7,100 nucleotides of DNA from Candidatus Methanoperedens sp. GTDB taxonomy: Archaea > Halobacteriota > Methanosarcinia > Methanosarcinales > Methanoperedenaceae. Of this stretch, positions 1-5,661 are shown one piece after another. The stretch is from positions 1 to 7,100 of the forward strand of contig JAPZAN010000275.1 in the NCBI GenBank assembly GCA_027460605.1. The letters are read 5' to 3'. Below the pieces are notes generated by a model, which saw nothing but the letters and a program-made list of their open reading frames with translations, searched no databases and was not told the origin of the DNA. The translations under genes and the position numbers were made by a program. Every line of letters begins with the position of its first letter. Position 1 is the first letter of the stretch.

Positions 1-188
1 GATACGAATCATTTTTTGACGCATCATGTGACCCTAATCTTGAAGCCTCCAAGAAAAAAGATGGCATGTTTTATATTTTTCGTTCAATAGAGGCATGGAA
101 AGATGAAAAATGCAAAGAAGAGGATATTCCGGTAAAAGAGCTGGTATGCAGCGAGTTTAAGAAAAACAGGTTTATCGCTCACCCCTGA
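1..188 (+). CDS. C-terminal end of an unrecognised protein (5' partial)
   Basis: An open frame enters from the left edge (first full codon at base 3) and runs 61 codons to a TGA at 186-188. The visible part is soluble, charged and lysine/glutamate-rich, with three cysteines (window residues 9, 39 and 49) and no membrane segment. It ends in a basic-aromatic stretch, NRFIAHP. I do not recognise the family and assign no function. The reading is supported by the uninterrupted frame, by codon use like that of the following genes, and by a promoter-like AT-rich gap that begins right after the stop. The start and most of the gene lie outside the window. It points the same way as the next gene, but the TATA-like element between them suggests that gene has its own promoter. 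Confidence 0.6.
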   Translation, partial: YESFFDASCDPNLEASKKKDGMFYIFRSIEAWKDEKCKEEDIPVKELVCSEFKKNRFIAHP

Positions 189-200
189 TATCATTTCCAC

Positions 201-214
201 TAATTATATATATT
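201..214 (+). promoter_or_regulatory. TATA-like archaeal promoter of the kaiC-like/argD/hisC/kinase run
   Basis: The AT-only stretch taattatatatatt, preceded by ccac, resembles an archaeal TATA box. A start about 25 bases downstream would fall near 232-236, giving a leader of roughly 15 bases before the ATG at 250. A purine-rich GAGGA (240-244) sits five bases before that ATG and fits a Shine-Dalgarno site. The position is inferred from spacing only. Confidence 0.45.
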
Positions 215-236
215 AATAATACATCGCATTACTAAT
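212..236. repeat. Imperfect inverted repeat over the predicted transcription start
   Basis: Two 9-base arms, attaataat (212-220) and attactaat (228-236), are inverted complements with one mismatch, separated by acatcgc (221-227). The arm centres are 16 bases apart. The repeat overlaps the downstream edge of the TATA-like element and the predicted transcription start, where a dimeric repressor could bind. The low sequence complexity means chance is a serious alternative. Confidence 0.3.
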
Positions 237-249
237 AACGAGGAAACGA

Positions 250-1020
250 ATGGGCAAAGTAAAATCAGCCATCCCGGGTCTTGATGAATTAATCGAAGGA
301 GGTTATGTCGAGAACGATGTAATTCTTGTAACAGGCGGGCCAGGCACAGGGAAAACTACTTTCGGGGTGCAGTACCTGTATGGTGGGGTTGTAAATTTTA
401 ACGAACCCGGCGTCCTCGTCGTGATGGAAGAAACCCCCTCGCGGCTAATAAGGGATATGTGGAGATTCGGGTGGGATATTGAAAAACTCGTATCCCAGAA
501 AAAAATGAAAATAATATACGCAAACCCTTTTACATATACGAAATTTGTAAAACCACTTGAAAAAAGCCCTATCAATACTATCGCCGCGAGAAAAAATATC
601 GGGGATATCTTTGAACAGATCCAATTGGAGGTCGAGGGAATACGTGCAAAAAGGATATTTATTGATTCCATAACTTCTTTTAAAATATCAGCAGATAAAT
701 CAGAAGTCAGGCATAAAATATCAGAGTTTATTAAGAACCTTGAGTATCTTGATTGTACAACCCTTATGTCAAGTGAGGTACAGGGCAAACCGTCTTCATT
801 CAGCGTTGAAGAGTATCTTTCATCTGGCGTCATCAGGCTGCATGTGTTCAGGGCGGAGGGGAACCGGGTAAAAGCAATCGAAATATTAAAGATGAGGGGC
901 GTCAAGCATGATGAAATCCTGCATCCATACGAGATAAGGGATAAAGGCATCATCGTTTACCCGGGTGAGACCGTGATGAATGATGAAATGAGTCTTTTTG
1001 ACTCTGTAGACAAAAGATAA
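250..1020 (+). CDS. Single-domain KaiC-like (RadA/RecA superfamily) ATPase
   Basis: This 256-residue protein has one KaiC domain filling its whole length. The N-terminal GLDELIEGG (10-18) is the usual KaiC lead-in. Walker A is GGPGTGKTT (29-37), the paired catalytic-type glutamates are E60-E61, and Walker B is RIFIDS (135-140, D139). The C-terminal KMRGVKHDE (214-222) is the conserved KaiC motif that completes the neighbouring subunit's nucleotide site. It is cytoplasmic, with no membrane segment. Cyanobacterial KaiC has two such domains and kaiA/kaiB partners. Here there is one domain and no partner gene in view, so a clock role should not be assumed. Archaeal single-domain members are abundant and are generally thought to be regulatory ATPases in signalling, with targets mostly unknown. 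The start is supported by GAGGA at 240-244. The gene ends 14 bases before argD, so co-transcription is likely. Family assignment is firm; cellular role is unknown. Confidence 0.9.
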   Translation: MGKVKSAIPGLDELIEGGYVENDVILVTGGPGTGKTTFGVQYLYGGVVNFNEPGVLVVMEETPSRLIRDMWRFGWDIEKLVSQKKMKIIYANPFTYTKFVKPLEKSPINTIAARKNIGDIFEQIQLEVEGIRAKRIFIDSITSFKISADKSEVRHKISEFIKNLEYLDCTTLMSSEVQGKPSSFSVEEYLSSGVIRLHVFRAEGNRVKAIEILKMRGVKHDEILHPYEIRDKGIIVYPGETVMNDEMSLFDSVDKR

Positions 1021-1034
1021 TATTTGGGATTTAT

Positions 1035-2192
1035 ATGGCTCTTAATTATGATGAGATAGTCCGGAAATACGAAAAATACATATTCCAGACCTACACACGC
1101 CAGCCCATTGCGATAAAAAAGGCATGCGGCGCAGTAGTGACGGACGTCAATGGTAAGGAATACATTGACTGTGTGGCAGGAATAGCGGTGAATAACGTGG
1201 GTCACTGCCATCCCGCTGTAGTCGATGCAATAAAACGCCAGGCTGAGCAGTTGATACATGTATCGAATCTTTATTATACCGAAAAACAGGCTCTTCTTGC
1301 CGAGGAACTTTCAAAACTTGCGATGCTTGACCGTGTCTTTTTCTGCAATTCAGGGACGGAAGCAGTTGAAGGCGCCCTGAAACTTGCACGGAAAGCTTCG
1401 GGCAAGAAAGAATTCATTGCCACTGAACATGCGTTCCATGGAAGGACGCGTGGCGCTCTCAGCGTCACCCACAAGGAAAAATACCGCAAGCCCTTCGAAC
1501 CCCTTGCGCCTGCGGTATTCGTACCGTACAACGACGCCGATGCAATAAGGGCGGCAATCAATGAAAACACAGCCGGCGTGATTCTTGAACCTATGCAGGG
1601 GGAAGGCGGTGTGATAATACCTTCAGATGGATACCTGAAAGAAGTGCGCAAGATTTGCGATGAAAAAGATACTTTATTGATACTGGATGAAGTGCAGACA
1701 GGGTTTGGGAGGACGGGGAAATGGTTTGCAAAAGAGCATTCAGGCATCATACCCGATATTATGACCACAGCAAAGGCAATGGGCGGAGGCTTTCCCATGG
1801 GCGCAATGCTCGCGCGTGAAGAAGTGGCTGCAAATTTCGTGCGCGGCGACCACGCATCCACGTTTGGCGGGAATTCCCTTGCCTGCGCTGCGGCTCTAGC
1901 TAATATAGAGGTAATCAAAAAAGAAAAACTCGTAAAGCGCTCGGAAGAACTGGGTGATTATCTCATCAAAAAACTTGAAGGTTTGAAGAAGGATTATGTA
2001 AAAGAGATACGCGGCAAAGGTTTGATGGTAGGTATGGAACTCTCAATCAAGTGCGAGGACATTGTGAATAAAGCCCGCGAACAGGGCGTGCTTCTTAACT
2101 GCACCTCGGAATCCGTGCTGCGTTTTGTCCCGCCGCTAACTATTACGAAAGAACAGCTTGATACGGCGGTGTCGGTGCTGAATGAAATTTAA
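1035..2192 (+). CDS. argD: Acetylornithine aminotransferase (class III PLP enzyme)
   Basis: This cytoplasmic PLP enzyme converts N-acetylglutamate semialdehyde plus glutamate to N-acetylornithine in arginine synthesis. At 385 residues it has normal family length and is complete. Landmarks are GTEA (107-110) for the cofactor phosphate, AFHGRT (133-138) with the ring-stacking F134 and substrate-carboxylate R137, and LDEVQTGFGRTG (217-228) with D218 facing the pyridine nitrogen. TTAKAMGGGFPMGA (244-257) carries the Schiff-base lysine K247, and STFGGN (275-280) follows. The early VAGIAVNNVGHCHP block (47-60) is typical of ArgD rather than GABA or ornithine-lysine transaminases, although this family is promiscuous and a related omega-aminotransferase role (for example LysJ-type) cannot be excluded. 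The ribosome site is weak (GGGAT near 1027-1031). The gene lies 14 bases after the KaiC-like gene, and its last 11 bases overlap the start of hisC, suggesting translational coupling. Confidence 0.92.
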   Translation: MALNYDEIVRKYEKYIFQTYTRQPIAIKKACGAVVTDVNGKEYIDCVAGIAVNNVGHCHPAVVDAIKRQAEQLIHVSNLYYTEKQALLAEELSKLAMLDRVFFCNSGTEAVEGALKLARKASGKKEFIATEHAFHGRTRGALSVTHKEKYRKPFEPLAPAVFVPYNDADAIRAAINENTAGVILEPMQGEGGVIIPSDGYLKEVRKICDEKDTLLILDEVQTGFGRTGKWFAKEHSGIIPDIMTTAKAMGGGFPMGAMLAREEVAANFVRGDHASTFGGNSLACAAALANIEVIKKEKLVKRSEELGDYLIKKLEGLKKDYVKEIRGKGLMVGMELSIKCEDIVNKAREQGVLLNCTSESVLRFVPPLTITKEQLDTAVSVLNEI

Positions 2193-3273
2193 AGGACTGG
2201 TGCGCCCCACGGTTAAGAATATCAAAGAGTACGTGCCGGGAAAATCTATCGAGGAGAGTGCACAAAAATATGGGCTTGACCCCGGCAAAATTATAAAACT
2301 TGGTTCGAATGAAAATCCACTCGGGCCTTCGCCTCTTGCAGTTTCTGCCATTAGGGAAAAAGCCGGGAAAATCCACCTGTACCCGCCTTCGGATGCGCTT
2401 GAATTAAGAAAAGCGATATCAGCCTATACAGGTTATCCAGTTGGTAACATCGTTGTCTCGGGGAACGGCATGGACGGGATACTCGATACCATGATGAGGC
2501 TTTTCATGACTCCTGAAGCCGATACCATAATACCTATACCCACGTTTTCTTATTATGAAATCGCAACCCTCGCAAACGGGGGAAAACCTGTTTTTGTAGA
2601 ACGCACTCCGGATTTCGCAATAGAGCCAAACATGATTCTGGATAAAGTTAATGGCAGAACGAAAATGATTTTTCTCTGCTCGCCAAACAACCCTTCAGGG
2701 AACATTGTCAGCGAAAAGGATGCGAGGAAGATACTGGAATCCGTTGATGCGATAGTGTTCATCGATGAGGCTTATGCCGACTTTTCAGGGGACGATCTCA
2801 TGGGGCTCGTGAGGGAATATGATAATCTCATTATCGGGCGCACATTCTCAAAGGCTTTCGGTCTTGCAGGGATGCGCATGGGTTATGCGGTGGTGCCGCA
2901 ATGGATTGCCAGGGAATACATGAAAGTAATGACACCTTTTTCAGTTGACGTATTATCACTGGCGGGCGGGATTGCAGCGTTAAAAGATAAAGAGCATCTT
3001 AAGAAAAGCCTTGAAACCGTGAAAAAAGGGCGCATCCGGTTGAGCAAAGGACTTTCTCCTCTTTGCAAAGTATATCCCTCGGAGGCGAATTTCATCCTGA
3101 TAGATGTTTCCCCTCATACAGCGGTGGAAGTATCAGAATCGCTATTAAGAGAAGGCATAATAGTGCGGGACTGCACCTCTTTCAGGGGCGCAGGTCAGTC
3201 TCTAATCCGTATAACAGTGGGCACGGAAGAGCAGAATGAAAAGGTCATAGAAGCATTGGGCGCGATCTTATGA
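2182..3273 (+). CDS. hisC: Histidinol-phosphate aminotransferase
   Basis: This 363-residue class I/II PLP aminotransferase interconverts imidazole acetol phosphate and histidinol phosphate in histidine synthesis, using glutamate as donor. Visible marks are SNENPLGPSP (42-51), LYPP (66-69) where HisC holds its substrate-contacting tyrosine, and SGNGMDGI (93-100) for cofactor phosphate. CSPNNPSG (166-173), FIDEAY (193-198, D195) and TFSKAFGLAGMRMGY (221-235, Schiff-base K224) follow. The C-terminal LIRITVGT (341-348) carries R343 for the substrate carboxylate. Length and motif order are normal. Close relatives include archaeal threonine-phosphate decarboxylase CobD, but the C-terminal RITVGT block and overall style favour HisC. 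It starts inside argD (11-base overlap) and ends in an ATGA overlap with the kinase gene, so its translation is probably coupled to both. No other his genes lie in this window. Confidence 0.9.
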   Translation: MKFKGLVRPTVKNIKEYVPGKSIEESAQKYGLDPGKIIKLGSNENPLGPSPLAVSAIREKAGKIHLYPPSDALELRKAISAYTGYPVGNIVVSGNGMDGILDTMMRLFMTPEADTIIPIPTFSYYEIATLANGGKPVFVERTPDFAIEPNMILDKVNGRTKMIFLCSPNNPSGNIVSEKDARKILESVDAIVFIDEAYADFSGDDLMGLVREYDNLIIGRTFSKAFGLAGMRMGYAVVPQWIAREYMKVMTPFSVDVLSLAGGIAALKDKEHLKKSLETVKKGRIRLSKGLSPLCKVYPSEANFILIDVSPHTAVEVSESLLREGIIVRDCTSFRGAGQSLIRITVGTEEQNEKVIEALGAIL

Positions 3274-3836
3274 TTATAGCCCTCACAGGCACACCCGGCA
3301 CCGGTAAAACCACTGTTTGCGGTATATTAGCTGAGCATTCACAATACAGGAAACAATTCCATATCATCGACCTGAACAAAATTGTCCTGGGTGAGAAGCT
3401 TTACACAGGGAAGGATGAGACGCGGGACACATACGAAGCTGATATGGACAAACTGGAAGAGCGCGTGAAGCAGGTAACCAGCCAGGCGCCGCAGGGGATG
3501 GATATCATAATGGAAGGACATCTTTCACATCTTTTGCCTGCGGATGCTATTATTGTACTGAGGACGCATCCGGTGGCTCTGCGGAAGCGTCTCGGGAAAA
3601 GAAAGAATTACTCTTTTTCAAAAGTGAAAGAAAATGCCAATGCTGAGGCGCTGGACGTCATACTTGTGGAATCAGCCGAACGCAGTAAAAACGTCTTTGA
3701 AATAAATACCACGGATATCAATCCGCTGGCTGTTGTAAAATCCGTTATTGGGATTATCGAATCCCTGAAGCAGGGGAAAACGCCTAATAATTACTTGCCC
3801 GGGAAGTTGAACTGGATAGAGCAGGTGGAATTGTAG
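3270..3836 (+). CDS. AK6/Fap7-type adenylate kinase (putative NMP kinase)
   Basis: This 188-residue P-loop kinase matches the archaeal relatives of eukaryotic AK6 (hCINAP, yeast Fap7). These show adenylate kinase/ATPase activity and, in eukaryotes and some archaea, help assemble the small ribosomal subunit with protein uS11. It starts with MIIALTGTPGTGKTT, whose Walker A is GTPGTGKT (7-14). EGHLSHLLPAD (82-92) is the family-specific NMP-side motif. The LID-like region RLGKRKNYSFSKVKENANAEALDVILVES (107-135) shows the conserved KxKEN..AE..DVIL pattern. The remainder is a C-terminal helix and a tail ending at 188. No membrane segment is seen. It overlaps hisC by ATGA (3270-3273), indicating translational coupling. 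Its TAG stop is immediately followed by the complement of the stop codon of the convergent nitroreductase gene. Family assignment is strong; the physiological substrate is inferred. Confidence 0.88.
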   Translation: MIIALTGTPGTGKTTVCGILAEHSQYRKQFHIIDLNKIVLGEKLYTGKDETRDTYEADMDKLEERVKQVTSQAPQGMDIIMEGHLSHLLPADAIIVLRTHPVALRKRLGKRKNYSFSKVKENANAEALDVILVESAERSKNVFEINTTDINPLAVVKSVIGIIESLKQGKTPNNYLPGKLNWIEQVEL

Positions 3837-4301
3837 TTACCACGTTTCCCAGTGAACTACCTTATCCAGACCCATCCTGGGCGGCGCAACCGGTTCTTCA
3901 TCTGCGTATCCAACAGGTATTATAGCTATTGGTTTTGTTTTATGGGGGATGCTAAGAAGCTCGCTGACCGAAAGCAGGATGTTCTCCACGCTTGCCGTGG
4001 CATCCTGGATTGCATAAAGCTCCCCCCTTGTTTTATATACGCGCGATGAGCGTTCGATATTCGCAACTGCAACAATCACAAGTGGCGCCTGTTCGATGAA
4101 TGCCTGTCCCAGTGCCGCTTCTTTCAACTTCTGTTTTGTAATTTTATTGGAAATAACTATGAAATCACGCGCCTGCAGGTTTCCCGCTGACGGCGCCATC
4201 CGGGCTGCATCCAAAAGTTCCTCTATCATCTCTTTGCCGACTGGTTGGGCCTTGAATCTCCTGACAGACCGTCTCCCTTTAATAGTTTCTATACACTCCA
4301 T
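3837..4301 (-). CDS. Nitroreductase-family flavoprotein with an apparent internal deletion
   Basis: This 154-residue protein belongs to the FMN-dependent nitroreductase fold, whose members normally run about 165-220 residues and act as dimers using NAD(P)H or reduced F420. Conserved parts are GRRSVRRF (9-16), whose arginines and serine bind the FMN phosphate, APSAGNLQARDF (36-47), the helix AIQDATASVENILL (97-110), and the C-terminal IIPVGY...EEP..PPR...VHWE (127-151). After ENILLSVSE the chain goes directly to LLSIPHKTKP (115-124). The segment usually present there (GLGxxWxGxF plus the following short helix, about 20 residues) is missing. That loop contributes to the flavin pocket and dimer interface in known members, so activity is doubtful. 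The frame is intact and both termini are normal. AGAGGGAT (complement of 4307-4314) is a good ribosome site for this start. It could be a degraded gene, a true short variant, or carry an assembly error. Confidence 0.8.
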   Translation of the reverse strand: MECIETIKGRRSVRRFKAQPVGKEMIEELLDAARMAPSAGNLQARDFIVISNKITKQKLKEAALGQAFIEQAPLVIVAVANIERSSRVYKTRGELYAIQDATASVENILLSVSELLSIPHKTKPIAIIPVGYADEEPVAPPRMGLDKVVHWETW

Positions 4302-4306
4302 ATAAC

Positions 4307-4346
4307 ATCCCTCTAAAATAATGATTGATTTTAATAGTATTTAAAA
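4307..4346 (-). promoter_or_regulatory. Promoter-like element and ribosome site of the nitroreductase gene
   Basis: Reading the minus strand, TTTTAAATA (4338-4346) is TATA-like, and AGAGGGAT (4307-4314) is a Shine-Dalgarno site six bases before the ATG at 4301. A transcription start about 26 bases from the TATA centre would lie close to the ribosome site, giving a very short leader. Transcription from the winged-helix gene 45 bases upstream could also read through, so a separate promoter is only possible. Confidence 0.35.
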
Positions 4347-4973
4347 TTAAGCAAGTTTAGTCTGCTGGAATTTTGCCTTTAACCCGTCAAGGTCTATCAA
4401 TTCGTTTATGATATCGATTAGGACATCGTTTCCTTTTTCCAGCACATTTTTACTATCTTCTTTGAGCTCAAAAGCCGGGTCTTCCGGAGGTATTTTGATG
4501 CGCGTCACAGAAGCCCTGTGTTCTTTGAGGCGGACATCCTTTGATTCCCTGACATTTTCTGTCTTTCTGCCTTCAATCCCGAGTAATTCAAGTTCGTATT
4601 TGAAACATGGGCGGTGGAAAAGTGAGGAAAGGATAAAAACCGCGATATCCAGCCGGTCTGGCATATCGATATTCTTAAGATGGTCTTTCACGATGCTGTA
4701 AATATCCCGTTTTGGGTTCGCTTTAAAGGTATAGACTATCGAAGGCGGAATGTCAATCTCATCCAGATATCCCATGTCGTGAAGCGCGCGAAGATATCCC
4801 GTGAGTATTAACCGGTGCTGGTCGTATCCGTTTTTCTTTAATTCCCTTGCAATACTGCTTATGGACATTTGTTTATTCGCAAGTACGCTTGCGAGGATAT
4901 TGTAAAACTCCGACATCAACTTAAGATTTGATAACAAACCTGATAAATGTTTTGATTCGGATGGTAAGGACAT
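4347..4973 (-). CDS. Winged-helix DNA-binding-type protein, target unknown
   Basis: With this start the protein has 208 residues. Residues 20-83 form a typical winged-helix pattern: helix SEFYNILASVLANKQ, then SISSIARELKKNG, then HRLILTGYLRALHDMGYL as the probable recognition helix, then a short wing with a di-proline (IPPSIVYTF). A second helical part (88-134, containing LDIAVFILSSLFHRP) may mediate dimerisation. It is followed by a charged linker (135-175) and an amphipathic C-terminal helix (VLIDIINELIDLDGLKAKF). No metal or ligand site is evident. The open frame extends further upstream, but that part overlaps hdrC and reads as its shadow, so I begin at the ATG at 4971-4973. An ATG at 4914-4916 (189 residues) is a serious alternative, because the only TATA-like element lies too close to the longer start. 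Neither has a clear ribosome site. Lying divergent from hdrCBA, it may regulate that cluster or itself; this is inference from position. Confidence 0.7.
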   Translation of the reverse strand: MSLPSESKHLSGLLSNLKLMSEFYNILASVLANKQMSISSIARELKKNGYDQHRLILTGYLRALHDMGYLDEIDIPPSIVYTFKANPKRDIYSIVKDHLKNIDMPDRLDIAVFILSSLFHRPCFKYELELLGIEGRKTENVRESKDVRLKEHRASVTRIKIPPEDPAFELKEDSKNVLEKGNDVLIDIINELIDLDGLKAKFQQTKLA

Positions 4974-4983
4974 TACAATACTA

Positions 4984-4993
4984 TTATATATAT
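4984..4993 (+). promoter_or_regulatory. TATA-like promoter of hdrCBA in the divergent region
   Basis: The stretch ttatatatat sits 36-45 bases before the hdrC ATG. The usual 25-27 base spacing from its centre predicts transcription starting near 5012-5015, leaving a leader of about 15 bases that holds the ribosome site. The element is nearly symmetrical and could also serve the minus-strand gene, but a start there would fall near 4962, inside the longer reading of that gene. Confidence 0.5.
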
Positions 4994-5014
4994 CATTAAC
5001 CCTACATCTACTTC

Positions 5015-5026
5015 CTCCCGAGGGAG
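5015..5026 (+). promoter_or_regulatory. hdrC ribosome binding site within a small inverted repeat
   Basis: GAGGGAG (5020-5026), just before the ATG at 5029, is the Shine-Dalgarno site. It is preceded directly by CTCCC (5015-5019), so CTCC and GGAG can pair around a CGAG tetraloop, hiding the ribosome site at the very 5' end of the predicted mRNA. At the DNA level the same bases are a near-palindrome, CTCCC-GA-GGGAG, that could be an operator half. The stem is only 4 base pairs. Confidence 0.45.
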
Positions 5027-5028
5027 AT

Positions 5029-5661
5029 ATGAAAAAAGAAATAATCCTCATTGAATCCAGGGACGCTGCTTTTAGAGACCTTGTTTTGGAAACACCGGTG
5101 GGCAGGAAGCTCTCCACATGCATGCAGTGCGGTATATGTGCTGGCTCATGTCCTGTCAGCCATGAAATGGATTATAACCCGCGCCAGCTTGTGCGCATGG
5201 TTCAGCTTGGCCTCAAAAAGGAAGTGCTCAACAGCAACACCATCTGGATATGCACCACATGCTTTTCATGCTCGGTGCGCTGCCCGAGGGGAATACGCCC
5301 CACTGAACTCATGGAGACGTTAAAACCCATAGCAATAGCAGAAGGCGTAAAGAACAAAAACGAAAGATTTGATGGCGTTTTCTCAGATGTAGTCAGGAAA
5401 AACGGCAGGGCATCTGAATTCCTCTTAATTTCGAAATACAGCCTGAAAGAGCCTGAAATGATAAAACAGGCCCCGTTTGGGCTTTCTCTTTTCTCAAAAG
5501 GAAAACTGCCCCTGACAATTGATAAAATGGAAAATACGCGTGAACTTGATACTGTTTTTAAGCTCGGTGAAAAAGCGGAAAAGAAAGAAAGCAAAGAAAT
5601 CAGGGAAACAGGGACGAAAAAAGAAAAAGAAGAGCCGGAGACACAGGAGACCGACAAATGA
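5029..5661 (+). CDS. hdrC: Heterodisulfide reductase subunit C (iron-sulfur)
   Basis: HdrC passes electrons between HdrA and the catalytic HdrB subunit in the soluble cytoplasmic HdrABC complex. This copy is 210 residues long. Two complete [4Fe-4S] motifs are present: C31-x2-C34-x2-C37-x3-C41 (CMQCGICAGSCP) and C75-x2-C78-x2-C81-x3-C85 (CTTCFSCSVRCP), the standard ferredoxin-like pair of the family. NPRQLVRMVQLG (50-61) and RPTELMETLKPIA (90-102) are also family-typical. No membrane anchor exists, separating it from the membrane HdrDE type. The last 30 residues (181-210) are almost entirely E, K, R, T and S, a low-complexity tail not expected in the conserved core. Promoter and ribosome site lie just upstream. 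The stop overlaps the hdrB start by ATGA, implying coupled translation. In a methane-oxidising or methanogenic archaeon the substrate would be CoM-S-S-CoB; a homologous HdrABC-like role with other partners is possible. Confidence 0.93.
   Translation: MKKEIILIESRDAAFRDLVLETPVGRKLSTCMQCGICAGSCPVSHEMDYNPRQLVRMVQLGLKKEVLNSNTIWICTTCFSCSVRCPRGIRPTELMETLKPIAIAEGVKNKNERFDGVFSDVVRKNGRASEFLLISKYSLKEPEMIKQAPFGLSLFSKGKLPLTIDKMENTRELDTVFKLGEKAEKKESKEIRETGTKKEKEEPETQETDK

Noticed and set aside
303..953. Long minus-strand open frame (216 codons) opposite the KaiC-like gene
   Set aside because: It is the antisense shadow of a gene with complete Walker motifs; its product has no recognisable domain and no ribosome site.
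250..1020. Circadian clock function for the KaiC-like protein
   Set aside because: It has only one KaiC domain and no kaiA or kaiB in view. Most archaeal single-domain homologues are not shown to be clock proteins.
1274..1918. Minus-strand open frame of 214 codons opposite argD
   Set aside because: The plus-strand frame is an unmistakable ArgD. The antisense product is Ser/Ala/Pro/Arg-rich without motifs.
3957..3969. Frameshift as the cause of the short nitroreductase
   Set aside because: The frame reads conserved sequence on both sides of the junction without a shift, so an in-frame deletion or natural short loop fits better.
4974..5123. Upstream extension of the winged-helix gene to an ATG at 5121-5123
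   Set aside because: It would overlap about 95 bases of hdrC and run through the hdrC promoter and ribosome site. The added residues look like shadow coding, with no family pattern.
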